The notes beneath the pieces are model-generated. The model ran no database searches and was not told where the DNA came from. It saw nothing but the letters and a program-made list of their open reading frames with translations. A program made the position numbers and the translations under genes. DNA of 64,000 nt, taken from contig NMRA01000682.1 of the NCBI GenBank assembly GCA_002633005.1, forward strand, positions 94,543 to 158,542, in the 5' to 3' direction. This DNA comes from Phoronis australis. Its lineage: Eukaryota; Phoronida; Phoronidae. Below, in pieces: positions 1 through 12,288 of this stretch. Position 1 is the stretch's first letter, and every line of letters begins with the position of its first letter.

Positions 1-233
1 AACAGCTTATTATTTAAAATGACTTATTCTTATTAAAATGACATAGGCAAAAAATTGAATTTCGGACCTCAAAAGCGAGGCCCCCTATATTAATATAGGG
101 GGCCCCGCTCTCCGGCCTCCTTTCGGCGGGGCCCCCTATATTAATATAGGGGGCCTCGCTTTTGAGGTCCGAAATTCAATTTTTTGCCTATGTCATTTTA
201 ATAAGAATAAGTCATTTTAAATAATAAGCTGTT
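1..233. repeat. Near-perfect long inverted repeat (hairpin / foldback MITE)
   Basis: Bases 1-108 are the exact reverse complement of 126-233 (position i pairs with 234-i), leaving a 17-base loop at 109-125. Each arm also contains its own short palindrome, a C-run, tatattaata and a G-run (about 80-102 and 132-154), so the DNA could form a three-armed cruciform. No ORF is present. The window starts at the first paired base, so the arms may extend further left. Perfect pairing implies a recent element or active gene conversion. It could be a non-autonomous foldback transposon or a hairpin-RNA source. Confidence 0.9.
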
Positions 234-1326
234 TTACGCATATGTTCAACCAGTCATTAACTCTGATTCAGGATCAGAATTTGTGAGCAGCCATAGATAC
301 GATACGAGAACTACATCAATACGGTTTCAACGTACCTGTAGAGCCACGGCCAAAAATGCGAGTGTTAACGACTTCATCTGCAAGACATAATAGAAAAGCT
401 ATGTACAAACACAGGCACAACAAGCATTTGGCAAATAATTGCAAGAATAACTTGTCGTAAGTTCCGCAAAGACGTTTGTTAGTAAGCTTTAAAAATGCGA
501 AACAAATACTCTGAAACCAAATATCACTCCGTTTTGTAACTTACTGTAACATTTAATGTCCATTGTCTTCACTAAGCAGTTTCGCCAGGACTACATGTTG
601 AGATATAGTATTGTTCAAAACATCCAGAAAAATAACCATTAAACGGCAAAAGTTGATGTTGACTGCGTCCTTCCTCAGTCTGACCCTGTGACGTCGTGGG
701 GTCAAGATGATGTCATAAACACGGGAAAGTAAATGCGCCATCGTCTCCATTCATGACATTGGATTCTTTTGCAATGCATGTGGATTCCCTTATTATTCTG
801 TTTCTAGTGTCACTTTCACTGTAAGTTTTTTTTCATATCCCAGCCAATCACATGATTGATTTTCTTGCATGATTGGTACTGTAATAGCTGATTTGTTAAA
901 TTCACTGAGACAGGCTTTAATGTCCGATCTAGTGAAAGCTCTATAACTGGTCATATCCTCAACGTTTCTATGATGTTCAGCCAATCTATGACCAAACTCT
1001 AACAGTTTCACCAGATGAAAAATGGAGATTGTCTTTCAGTTTTCAGTATTTCCACAAAAACGAAAAATCCGTCAGTCAATTTTCGATTTTGAGAACAATT
1101 GTATAAATGCAAAATTGAAATATCGAAATTTGGCTTGATTTTCTAAATTTTCAAATTCGATTTAAACGAGCAATCGATTTGGCTTCTTCAATTGCAAAAC
1201 CAACTACAGTGTAGTTTTGCTTTTTTTCTTTATTAACACTCACATGGAAGTTGACATTCCAGTCCTCCAGATCTACATGTATGACACAATAAGTCTTTTG
1301 TGATGCCTTAATACTTCACAGAATTG
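234..1326. other. Non-coding; part of an old dispersed repeat
   Basis: No convincing gene. Bases about 480-560 resemble 52425-52505 (shared core around aaccaaatatcactccgtt), which is the left end of the old duplication described at 3175 and 53296. Short ORFs here lack recognisable domains. Confidence 0.4.
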
Positions 1327-2420
1327 TTAAATTACCTTTTTTCCTTTATTTATTTGCACACATGGCCATCGGTCCAAAGTAAAAAAAACAAACAAGATCA
1401 TTGGAGTGCTATGCACACTAGTCAGAAATACACAAGCTGTTCCGTTTTTTAGATGCGTAGTATATATATTCACAATTGAGGTATCGGGATAACATAACAG
1501 TCTATAAAATTTAAACAAAGAGGGACTTGTCCAGAGGCTCTCACTTAGAAACTTAGCTCTGATTTCGGAAAAAGCGTCGCAAACTAACAAAAAGTGATAT
1601 TCGTCCTCGACACAATTCCTCGAGCATAATGCACTTACTATGTTTAGATATATCACATTTACGTGACGACCATTTTCTACAGCCAGCCTCGAAAACGTGC
1701 AAAACTTTGCACGAACACTCTTAAAAGATTATCAATTTCTAAATAGTTTTTATTTTCAAACACAACCTAAAATTGTTGTTATACTTTAACTGGGAATTGG
1801 AACCAACATCGGACTGCCACCTTTGCAAAGCACAGTCCTTAACACGTTGTGAGAAAATATTTACAAACGACTCTTGACATTTGACTCCTTGGTTTACCCA
1901 AATATCATAGAAACCATACATTGAGACTAAATTGCGGATTGAGCTTGTCCAGTTATACACTTGTCTGCCATTTTCATCTAGTCTATACAACATGTTGTAA
2001 GCTACCCTTGGATAACGTTCCTTTGGCATATCCAAAATTTTAAACCAGTATTTAATATAGCCAACAAAGTATCTCGTAAACATAGGGTATCTGCCACATT
2101 CACCAACACCGCAGCGTGAGAGCAAGAACCGTCTAGTCCCAAGGTCCATTTGCAAAATTTTAAATGATTTTTTTCTAAAAACTCGTATTCTTTAAAACCC
2201 CAAATCTCGGCACCATAGCACAATGTTGGATACACCAGTTTATCAAATTAACTGAAAGGCAAGTGATGGGGGGATATCGTGACATCTGCTGTAGTTTCAA
2301 AACACGTGATGCAGCTTTATTTGTTTGCCAAGAGGGAATTTTTGCCGCTTTCAAGCATGACAATTTACGTGTGACACAAACACCAAGATATTTATAATGA
2401 GATACAGCAACAACTTGCTA
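1327..2420 (-). mobile_element. 5'-truncated LINE, C-terminal region (decayed)
   Basis: Read on the minus strand in several frames, the pieces appear in the order expected of the region after a LINE reverse transcriptase. First comes YKYLGV (about 2390), then LCYGAEIWGF with an FLEKNHLKFCKWTLGL-like segment (2235-2110). Next is GRYPMFTRYFVGYIKYWFKIL (about 2100-2030), then a stretch ending SQRVKDCALQRW (about 1820). Last is the zinc-knuckle-like CSRNCVEDEYHFLLVCDAF (about 1640-1570). Frame changes between them show the copy is dead. The RT core itself is absent, as in a 5'-truncated insertion. The family is recognised from motifs; the clade is not assigned. Confidence 0.85.
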
Positions 2421-2440
2421 TTTGTTAAAAATTGTTAAAT

Positions 2441-3174
2441 TCTCAACATATAGACCGAAATCACATATGTACATGGCAAACTACCACGCTAATGATGATT
2501 TGCAAAAATACATGTAAACCATATGGGAAAGAGCGCTCTTTCAGACATCCTCGATACTCGACTAGAAGCCGACGCGTCGAATGTCATTATCTAAAGACAT
2601 CGCTGTCTTGCCTCTAGTGACACAAGCATAAAACTTTACATAAAAAACATAACTTTTACGTTAGAAAATGTAGTCGCATAAGAGATCTTCCAATACTCCG
2701 GTTACGTAAGAGACCAAAAGTAACCCTGACGTTTTAAAATACACCTACAAAAGTGTAGTGATTTGAAATTGTGATTAACAAACACAAGTAACTACGGTTA
2801 GTCTAAACACTGCTTAGCGAATAAAGACCTCTCAAAAATCAAGCTCCGTCTGGAATATGTTAAGCCGGTTGCACTTCGTTCATTTAGATTCTGGTACATC
2901 TACCATTAGATACAGATTAACTCAACAGTATTTACCTTTTAGGTTGTATCAGCAATCAAGCAAACTCAAATGCTCATGAAAAATTATTTATTTCGTTTTA
3001 TATAGTTTGATGACAATGGTACCAAAGGAAATTGTAGTGGTTTTAACAACCTGTCGAGCTACGAGATCCGGCTGGACAGACAACAAAAGCATATGAAAAG
3101 CACTCGTTGCTTGAGCTTTTCACAGTTTTCATGGAATGTAATATGACCAACATGCATGTGATTTGTGTGCCTAG
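2441..3174. other. No recognisable gene
   Basis: AT-rich sequence with only short ORFs. I see no splice-flanked coding segment or repeat structure in it. Confidence 0.4.
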
Positions 3175-3505
3175 TGAAAAGGACTTAGATAAAACATAAC
3201 CCCGCCCTTTTCTACCCCATGTTTAGTGATGAAGTGTCTGGCCCTAATTCTTTGTTGGTCGGCGTTGTTTTCATAAGCGCAACGATTGCTAGGAAAATGA
3301 TTGATGTTTGCAGACTCCCCAGCAACACGATTGTAAGGTAAGTTGTGTTTGGGTGTGGTAATCACGACGACCAAAAAGGCAAGTACAATAAAATCCGGTT
3401 ATAGGTTTGACTATCACTTGCAGCTTTGTACTATTGAAGAATGGAAAGGGTGCGTAAGGGAAGATCAAATTTCATTGATTAGAAAGTAAATGCATAACAT
3501 TTTAA
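3175..3505. repeat. Dispersed repeat, copy 1
   Basis: This stretch aligns in direct orientation with 53296-53625. Both contain ggacttag-type starts, ccccgccct, a core gttgctaggaaaatg and gttgtgtttgggtg, then ctatcacttg and atttcattgatta. Divergence is substantial (many substitutions, small indels), so the duplication is old. Similarity resumes at about 4725-5390 (partner 53636-54065). This suggests that the intervening 1.2 kb, which carries a LINE 3' end, was inserted into copy 1. Confidence 0.7.
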
Positions 3506-4179
3506 TATTCTGTATTATAAAAACACGCATAAGCTTTTCTGTCGACAAATGGGTTATTTTCAAGTATTTTTCTTGTTGACAAATGATTTTACGAAGCTTA
3601 TCCCAACAAAAAACAAAATTGCTTTGGCAACTAGAAGAAGGCTTTATGGTCGTTGGAGATTCATCCGGGACTTTTAAAATTACTAAAGATTTGATTGATT
3701 AAGAATCTCTGGTTTAATCCAAAACTATAATAAATAATAAAACAAAACATTTTTAACAATGGTATAGAAAGAACACAACGTAGATTTATGATCTTTAATT
3801 CCGATGCAGAACTTGTGACTGACGTATATTTATGATTTCTTTAATTCCGATGATGAACCTGTGTCTGATGATCACTTTTGCTCATTTTATGTTTTTTCTC
3901 CTCCGTTCACTGTTTTCCTGGGTGTGTGTAATGTTGTGCGAGGTGCCATTCTTGTTTCGATGCGTTTCAAGTTATTCTTCCTCTTCGTTCTGATTTTGCT
4001 TTAACTGTTGTTAATTGCCATAATGTAAGCAAAATTTTATAATCGTTTCATCATGTCTTTGTATAAAATGGGAATGTTGTTTAAATGTTGGGGTAAATGT
4101 CATATATTGGCTGTTAATTTTGCTAAAAGACAAAAGCGAGGTGGTTTCAAAAAGATTATTTTACAGACTTATTAGAACT

Positions 4180-4490
4180 AATAATTTGTGTTACAATTAA
4201 TTTGTGTAACTAATTTATGTTTGTGTACTTTTTGTAGCAGTGAGTGTGAAAATCTTGTTCACTTGTATTGGTCTTGTACAATGGTTCAACATTTTTCGAT
4301 GGCTGTAAAAAACTTAATCGTATTGAAAACTGGTGGATTTCTTGAACTGAAATCACATGAGGTATTGTGTGGCAGGCATAGTGCAGAACATGGTATTAAA
4401 TTGATCATATGTTTGGTCAAATGTCATGCTTATAAAGCGAGATTAATAGTTTTCCGTGTTTGCAGCCACTCAAAAAAATTCTCTTGATAT
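4180..4490 (+). mobile_element. LINE 3'-terminal coding fragment
   Basis: A 99-residue plus-strand reading frame contains CTFCSSECENLVHLYWSC followed by MVQHFS. This matches the C-terminal Cys-rich end of many LINE proteins (C-x2-C, then E-x-HL-x-W-x-C). The rest (KLIICLVKCHAYKARL) resembles the terminal segment after that motif. Only the extreme 3' end is kept. It sits between the two halves of the dispersed repeat at 3175-5390. Confidence 0.65.
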
Positions 4491-4607
4491 CACAAGCTTG
4501 AAAAGGTAATTGTCTGTAAGTAATAATTGTGGATATGAACTATTCGTTGAAAGGTAAGCCTTTATGATTCATCTTCTTGTGTAATTTTCGTCTGATTCCG
4601 GCTGTGG

Positions 4608-4668
4608 CTCTGATGTGTGTGTATGCGTGTGTGTATGTGTGTGTATGGGTGCGTGTATGTATGTGCTA
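4608..4668. repeat. GT-rich microsatellite
   Basis: Imperfect run of gtgtgt/gtatgt words. Confidence 0.8.
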
Positions 4669-4724
4669 CTTTTTGTATTATTAAATATTCTGTTAATTTT
4701 AATTATTATTAGTATCTGTAAAAA

Positions 4725-5390
4725 ATGCATACCGCCTTAAACCGGAAACAGTCTGATTTTAAATGATTGTTCATCCTCCTAAAGTTGTCAGCAGCTACTT
4801 TTGTTCTTTAGATAATGTGTTTATCCATTTCAATCTAAGCCATTCCTGATTAAATTTCGAAAATGTTCAAACGAGCTCCCGAGATAGTATATTATTTCTG
4901 AAAACCCGTATATGGACGTAAGGGCGTTCTTTCAGAAACAAGATTCTTAATGCTAGTCATAAACGAACGCCATATACAAGATATTAGATAATACTGCACG
5001 TTGATAGCATACTTTGTCACTGCATCCACACAAACATACATGTAGTACTTGGCATGAACAACGACATTTTAACCAATATGGAGTCTTGATTCCCCGTCGC
5101 CTCAAACGATAAAGCTTTAACTCAGGTTCAAATCATTGAGAAAAAAATGCACGATAGATTTTTAAATGCGACTTGTTGAACAGTTTTTTGTTTTCATTTG
5201 TTTTCTTATTGTTGCCATCAGCAGTCTTGTTTGTGAACTGTGTGCATATTGGGGAGTTATAAGCGTCTCAGCTGTGATCGGACTCACCGTTATGCCCAGT
5301 GATATTTATTGTAGTACATACGTGTACATGTACCAAGTGCACACCCTCTCGCAGGTTTCTATTTCCTTAACAAATTAAATGCAATTAAAG
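4725..5390. repeat. Dispersed repeat, copy 1, second half
   Basis: Aligns loosely in direct orientation with 53636-54065. Shared landmarks include ccgcct-aaaaccg, a degenerate ttcgtcctcc/ttcgtcttcc tract, aaaaaccgtat, gtttgtgaa-tgtgca-attggg and gcaggttt-atttcctttac. It continues the copy begun at 3175. Confidence 0.5.
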
Positions 5391-5435
5391 CACCCTGCCA
5401 TTCAGCCAGTAGATCTTACCGCCGTCAGTAAAACG

Positions 5436-5570
5436 TTAAATGGTCTCGTAAGTGAGGTTTAAGAACAAGCGATATGTTCGTTAAATGGTCTCGTAAGTGA
5501 TTTTTAAGAACAAGTCATAAGTTCGTTAAATGCTATCGTAAGTGAGGTTTAAGGACAAGTCATATGTTCC
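5436..5570. repeat. Tandem repeat, 3 x 45 bp
   Basis: Three head-to-tail units each begin ttaaatgg/ctctcgtaagtga and end at a gttcg-type word (5436, 5481, 5526). Differences between units are a few substitutions. Confidence 0.85.
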
Positions 5571-6180
5571 GTTTTCGACACCGAGATTTTGTTCTTGAGT
5601 TGTTTATGAATAAATATGATTGTGTACAATGAAACCGGTATCCGAAAAAGACGCATAAAAATTAAAATATCTGCGAGCAATAGCTCCATCATCATTGGTA
5701 TCCCTTCTGAAATTTGTCATGTGGACAGATCCGATTAAGAGATAAACAAGTATGTATGATTTGGTTTTCTCTAAACCCTACTGTCTGCATAGCCACCTGT
5801 CTAGGATCCGGGTTCCAGAGGTCAATTTCGCTGGTTATACTTTGTATCTGACCTGTAAGGTGCAACAGAGCGATGTGATTAACCTTTTTGTCATTGAAAA
5901 TCACTTATTTTGAGGAATGCATCATTAAAAGCCGTACTGGTGGAACGGGAGCAGCTACTATAATATTGATAAGACATATATTCTTTTGCATCCTGATCTT
6001 ACATACATGTTACCTAAACAAAATAAGTTATATTTCGTTTTAATTTACAGTGTACTCGCTTCTGGGAATTGGTCTAATTCACCGTTTGAGTAGGAAGAGT
6101 TACACGAGAATTGCCTTAAAAGTTTGTCTTGACATTTTTGAGTCACTCGTAAGAATTGGCTTCTCAAAATATACATATAT
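5571..6180. other. No recognisable gene
   Basis: Only short ORFs without known domains and no clear repeat. Confidence 0.4.
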
Positions 6181-6185
6181 ATCGA

Positions 6186-6257
6186 TGACGGCGAGCGGAG
6201 GTCGTCAACAACTTGGTCTCGTGACGGCGAGCGCAAGTCGTCAACAACTTGACCTCG
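6186..6257. repeat. Tandem duplication, 2 x 36 bp
   Basis: Two adjacent units start tgacggcgagcg and end acctcg/gtctcg, with three or so substitutions between them. Confidence 0.8.
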
Positions 6258-6656
6258 TTTCGCATGCTATGAACATTCCCACTAAATAAAATTGGTTCTA
6301 ACCCCGGTGTTTAAGATAACAGGCGGGGTATGGAAAATTGAACTAGACCGTATTTATCCACCTTGGCTGAGACGCGCTCGGCTCATGCTCAAAGGGATGC
6401 CGCCAAGCTGCTCTATTCATCGAGTCACGAGCGAGGATAATTGACTTCGCTCATGCGGATATGATCAGCTGATTACAGTCTAGCCTAACAACTGTACTTT
6501 TTATGGAGAGAATTTTACGTAGTTTTTACTGTNTTGTTTTAGTGGATGTGTTCACGACATGGTACAGAAATTTTCATTTTCCCTCACCAGTGCACAATTT
6601 TATCATTTACAATAGCAGACCTGCTTTAAAACATGGATGCATATTTTGTATGAGTG

Positions 6657-6700
6657 TTTGCGCGCGCGCGTGTGTGTGTGCGTGTGAGTGTGTGCGTGCT
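6657..6700. repeat. CG/GT dinucleotide repeat
   Basis: A short (gc)n run passes into (gt)n. The Cys-rich and His-Thr-rich ORFs on the two strands here are translations of it, not genes. A single unresolved base lies at 6533. Confidence 0.85.
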
Positions 6701-7977
6701 CAATGTTTACTGAATTTCTTTCCTTGGCGGCACCTTTTGCATTTATCATACTATTATTTAGGCCTAAATGATTTAATCTGCCGGTTTGTGACTTAATAAG
6801 TTTTGGTGGCCCAATTGGTTTCATGTAAGCCACCACATTGTAATTAAGACGGAGACCGAGGTTTTCCGTATTTTGAAGTTAGAATTGGCCATTTGAGTGT
6901 ATATATATAAAACGTACCGAGAGTGGCGTACATGAAGTAATATTCCTCGAGACGTTATTCCGCGTATCGACCGAGACCGAATTATCCCATGCGCTTCGAA
7001 TCCCTAAGTTTCTTACATTTTTTCGGCAGATTTTTCAAATACTTCACCTAGACTCTTCATAATGCGGATCACATCCTATATGTATGTACTTGCGTGTTAG
7101 GTTTCAAATTTTTCTTGTAAAAGAAACAGTTATAGAAGTAACGATTTATTCATTAAAATAGGTAGAAAAGATGAAAACAACGGCAGCTGTGCAGTGAACT
7201 TGTAACATCTCCTGGAAATAGTTAAAAAACAACAATGTTTGATATTTTATTTTCCTAGGAATCGGCGTCTGATTTGCAGACGATATAGTATTCAGCAATT
7301 GAAAACTGAGACATAAGTGTTTTATAATTAACAGTTCTGTTCCAGATTTTACGTTTAGGGCCTGGTTTCATGTCGAGTATTAGTTACACTGCTGCAACTG
7401 TAGTGCTTTGAACTATATTCGGAAAGTTTGATGATCGAACCGGCTGAAAACGTCGAGTCGACATTGACCTACCTTTTGAACTTTCCATGTCAGGGGTCGC
7501 TGTTGAAGTAGTGCGGGAGGTGAATACGGAAAACTTTATTACATGGCCGTATTTCCCTCGACAAATTCAACGCGCATGGGATTAAGTACAATTTTAATTG
7601 CTATTCGCTCATGTTGTTTAAATGTTGCTTTAATTTAGTTTAATTTAATTGGTCAGTGACAGCTGGGCCGTGATCTCGTGTTGTAATTACACTACGGGTA
7701 ACATTTCTCATGAAATTTGCGCGCTATATGCAACTCATCAAACGCTCGAGGTCTCTTGTTCTTGGTCGATATCGGACAATCAGTGATGTTGTCTAGAGGG
7801 GGATGTTCCTGTATTTTATTCATCTATTCGTTGCACAATCACAGAGGCCAATGATACGTAGATCAAAGAAAAATGTTGCTCTTGTATTATTTGTTGCGTG
7901 GACATTTCATTCTACATAGGTATGGAATAGACAAAATTAAGCTTGTCTCGTTTGAAGGGCCTCTTTGTACTCGCATA
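6701..7977. other. No recognisable gene
   Basis: No domain-bearing ORF. There is weak inverted similarity between about 6980 and 7590 around atcccatgcgc, too short to call an element. Confidence 0.35.
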
Positions 7978-8155
7978 CATGTAGGTGTGGTAGGGATCCT
8001 GATCACAGTTCAGCTGGTATATGACCCCACATTGTTTAGCCATCGGGGTTGGGTGTTATTTAGGTACGAGGGGGTTTGGGGACCTAATGGTTATGAGCAT
8101 GCTTCATACCTGCAGGATTGTGAATTTGCCCAACATTGTGTCGAACATTAACTAG
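7978..8155 (-). repeat. Penelope-like repeat fragment, copy A
   Basis: About 85-90 % identical by eye to 17928-18116. On the minus strand it encodes a fragment close to CGVIYQL-C-DQDP-HTY, the start of a GIY-YIG domain of the Penelope-like type. Sequence after HTY diverges. It ends at the shared word cattaactagctgtca. Confidence 0.7.
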
Positions 8156-8295
8156 CTGTCATGGACCGCCAACTCCGTATACTTTCAATGGACGAAATCT
8201 GTGAGCTTGCGCACAAGCCCTTACGTCATTATTCACTGGCGACACCTGGCTAAATTATCTGGTGTAATTTCCGGCAAGTACGTCGTCTGCTAATC

Positions 8296-8483
8296 ATGGT
8301 CGGCTGCTGTGTGGCCGGTTGTTCGGCTACGCAGGCGAAATGCAGAGGCGTTAGCTTCCATAGTGTACGGAGACCCCAAAATCCGCTGTGGGAGAAAAAG
8401 TTATGTTCTCGCGTCGACGTGAATGGAAGTTGTACTTCCAAAAAAACTTGTACATTTGTTCAAGTCACTTCGAAGATGGGTGT
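8296..8483 (+). pseudogene. THAP zinc-finger domain, frameshifted
   Basis: An ATG at 8296 opens MVGCCVAGCS followed by GVSFHSV, the N-terminal half of a THAP (C2CH) DNA-binding domain. The second half lies in another frame as FSRRREWKLYF...YICSSHFEDGCF (about 8400-8479), supplying the C-x2-H pair, then a stop. One frameshift between about 8355 and 8400 separates the halves, so the locus as read is broken unless the assembly has an indel error. THAP domains occur in P-element-type transposases and in host regulators. No downstream transposase is visible, so I cannot tell which this was. Confidence 0.75.
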
Positions 8484-8829
8484 TTTTAGGAGGCTCTGGT
8501 AGGCCTACAACTTAATCCTGTCTTCACAAATCCATTTTTCTTTTCTCCGTTTTGATGAAAACTATCTGGTAAACTTTTTGACGAAAAATGTCCGCTAAAT
8601 TTCTTCCAATGGTAGTGACTGGTGAACTCTTGTCCTTACGAGGACCTTCAGCCATATTCTAGTGAGCGAATTAACCAAATTACTCGTGGCCCTGATCAGA
8701 CGGTTGGTCCCAACATAATGCGCACATTTGGCCAGGATTTGGATCAGCGATTTCAACAAATTCACATTCGTGTACAAATAAATAGGACGCTAGTAAAACC
8801 TTTAACATCAATAAAGATTACATAAATAC

Positions 8830-10330
8830 TTCAGAAATAAATACCTGGACCTGTCAAAATCTATCCCGCAATTCAACAGCAGGTTACATACTCAATTATT
8901 TATGTCGACTGTATGCCGCACAAAACTTGAACCATCTTAGCCCAGTACGCTGCAGTCTATGAAAATACCGACAACTAACCCGAGTTTTAACTTCTTTGCA
9001 AACATGGAACAGAGATATCAAAGGGGTATGAAGATTGTTTTTATGCTTCAATGTTACATTTTTGCAAGCAGACAAATGTTTTTTTTAAATCTACCCTAAT
9101 TCCTACTATTTCAAAAGTATTTTCAACCTTACGCCTTTCAAATCAACATTTATGACAAAAACATAATTCTTCAACCGGTTTTGTAAAGTCCTACACCACC
9201 TCTACATAATATGAACCAATCTTAATCCTAATGTAACAAAAAGGTCCCGTGCGTAACGGATACTAAGTATGGTCCTTCTGAAGTATTGGATAGGTTCTGC
9301 TAACGCAACCTCGCGGAAAGTCACACAAGAACTCGTGACATGTACCATCGCCTTACAAGTGAGCAATAACGAATTGTCAGTTATGTCGAACTTTACTCCA
9401 ATTTGACATTGATATTGCATTTAAAAAAGTAAGAGGTCTAATCAAGAGAAAAATACCTTTGTGACGGAAGGCGAATTTAGTCATGTAGCCGATTCAATTT
9501 TAAACACATTCATTTGAGAAAAATACTGAAACCACCACCTTCCATTTGAAAAATCGCCATTGTCAAACAACTGCAAACACATATAAAATCGTTTCATATG
9601 CTGTTTGGAAAAGATGCCTTTAACATAATTCAAATTCAAATTATCTTTAAGCACATAAATGTATTTACTTGATTTTTTGATGGAAACATGGATTCAAGAT
9701 CCTCGTTCCAGTTCGCCATCTCAGATTCTTCCTGGAAAAAAGTCGCTTAAAAATTTCACTGTTCAAATGCAACCGTAAAGTCATTATATTATTTCCCCGT
9801 GAAATTTGCAAAAGCTATGTAACCTCATTCACTGTCCAGAATAACGAAAAACCTCGGAAGCAAGGGAAATGAATCCTAAGAGGTAGCAAGCAAGATAAAG
9901 GGGGTGAAGCTGACGTGTGCCAATTTTCAATTTCATACTTTTATGTGGCATTTTCATAATTTTGATTTGAGATGTCAACTCAGATCAAACGGTTTGAAAG
10001 TTCGGATTTTTAATTTGTAATGAACTTGAGTTGCACTGCACGTGACCTTTTATGAATTTACCGTAGTTGGCTACAGACAGGCCCACCTTTAGTCGGTGGG
10101 CCAGATCTCATAGCGTTCATCCATGTGAGTACTTTGGGGGGGCAACCTAGTTTTTTCTATGTGGCTAGATAACATACCCATAAATCAAATTCCAAAAAGT
10201 TCCCACGTCTACACTTGCACATTTTTTTAAAAAAAGGTGTTTTTGTTGCACAAAATATTATGCACATTCCTGCCACTTGATGGCGCGTTTCTATTAAATT
10301 GACCAATCAGAGAGCCAGATTGTATTGTTG
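8830..10330. other. No recognisable gene
   Basis: Long AT-rich stretch with no ORF of recognisable content and no repeat I could pair within the window. Confidence 0.4.
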
Positions 10331-10339
10331 TGCTTAGTT

Positions 10340-12060
10340 ACTTCAATATGGCTGCTTCCACGGAGTGTGATGCCTGTATAATTCAAGGTTTATCAAACAG
10401 CACAAAATTGTGATGTCAGAGCGTAAAGAAGCTTAGGAAAGCTTCCTGACGAAAGCTGATTGACTGTGGAACTCTGTAGATCAGTAGATGAAAAAGAAGA
10501 AGAGGTGTCACAAACGTTTGTGCAGAAAACATCTGCATGTCCTGGTAGCCTACACAGTATACTGGCTGCTGAGTGCCGTAGACTAGAAGACCAAGTGTCA
10601 GACCAAACAATTGAAAGGACATAGAACGGCATAGCAACGTTTAAAGGCACCAACAGTAGTACTAAAGCTGAAGTTGCTGAAAGTGATACAGATGTTATCC
10701 AAGATTTCCCAAGAAAATCAATTACTTCCAAAATCTGAAAGACCCAATTAATCTGAACAAGATAGGAACATTCTGAAACATGAGTGCATCATTTGTTAGC
10801 AGGAAAAGTACATTATGGGCCACATTTCAAGAAAGAGAAAGAAGTATAGCTTTCAAAAACAGGTACTTGTTTTTTTATAATACATCTTGCTGTGTTCCAT
10901 GTGTGTTTCAGTATTATCACCAGTTGTTTTTTTAACTTGTTCAGCCCCCTTGGCTGCCTAGGCCTTAGACAATACTGCTGACCCAGTAGAGACGATGATC
11001 ATACCATAGGTACTTCATATGCCGGATACTTTTCAGCAAATTATGTTCCTATAAGTTTAGAAGTACCGCGTAGAGAGATGCCTCTGAGGAGGTCGTTAAT
11101 GTTTTCATTTGTTCCCAGTTTAAACAAATACTCCTGCAATCCTGTTTTTCGAACACTCCATTCAGTTGCCTCATCGACACTGCTTGCGCTAAGGGATAAT
11201 CCTATGGCGTTATACTGTGGGTGTGATTTTAAAGCACTTTAAGTCAAAAATTTTTGAGAAGGTTAAATGGAGTAGATGGTTGCAAATAACATGCCCAAGT
11301 GGCCGTCATCCCCTGCTGTAGTCTCAATTTTTTGTAAACATAGGTAAACTTAGGTAGCTGCAATGATAATTAAATTAAAGTGCCTAAGTGGCCATCGTCG
11401 CCGTCGAAATTTGAGGACGATGGAAGCCACTGTCCATTTCATCAAACGTCGATTGCCTTAAGTGTAAATCGATTGACTATGGTTTGAGCATCTGATTTAG
11501 AAAAATTAAATTTCAATTACTGCACTGGTATATCAGCTGATTTATTTTCAGTTGCATCAACTGATCTAATTATTAGACGATCAACATTATTAGGCTACAG
11601 ATCAGACGGCATGTAAATTTGTTAGGCTGGTGGTGGATCAGTTCCTGATAAGTCTGTCTGAAAAAGTTGCATGCCAACTCACTCATAGTTGAATGTTAAA
11701 TTAGTGTTAACAGTTTGGATTTTTTTCAGTTGGACTTGTATGGCAAGCAACAGCTCAGTCCAGAGCTCTGAATATGCAAATGAAATTCAAAGATAAAGAC
11801 CTTCTGTCTTAGAAGCCAAGTACCACAGATCATCATGCTATAAAAAATAGAAAGACAACAATTGTGAAGAGTGAGGAATCCACAGTTTTCAGAGATATTT
11901 TCTACAGTTTTGTTTGGAGTTCATTGAATCAAAGAGATGTAATTTGCCTTTCAAAACTAAAGCAAGACTTTGAAGCTGTTCTTCAGAAAGCTGGTGTGCA
12001 TGAAGTTATTTGGACAGGCAATCTTAAGAAATATTGCTACTCACTGTTGTAGTTTGTGCC
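10340..12060 (+). mobile_element. Decayed transposon-like coding remnants
   Basis: Plus-strand fragments in changing frames look like one eroded protein gene. They include MAASTECDACI (10350), an open stretch RSVDEKEEEVSQTFVQKTS (from about 10487) continuing to LAAECRRLEDQVSDQ, then LEAKYHRSSCYKK (about 11808) and a 62-residue ORF at 11864-12052. The AKYHRSCY-type phrase is reminiscent of repetitive transposon-associated proteins. The cysteine cluster at 12289 lies just downstream in the same orientation. The assignment is tentative; no transposase catalytic motif was found. Confidence 0.3.
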
Positions 12061-12288
12061 CGACCAAGAGATACGAAAGTGAATTGAGGCTAGTGGTCAA
12101 TAATTCACTTGCTGATTCTAATTAACACAGCCCATTATAACATATTTTGAATGAAACGTTTGCCCAAATAGTGCCCGCCTCCAAACAAGGACTTAGTGTT
12201 TGACCCTTCATTGCCTGCGAGCTAATCACCAGTATGTAGTGCTGTACCCTCTCTAATCGACCATAGTTGGTTCCTTGGCGGTGGAGCT

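Noticed and set aside
6840-7600. Possible inverted-repeat element around atcccatgcgc
   Set aside because: Matching stretch is only about 11-12 bases; could be chance.
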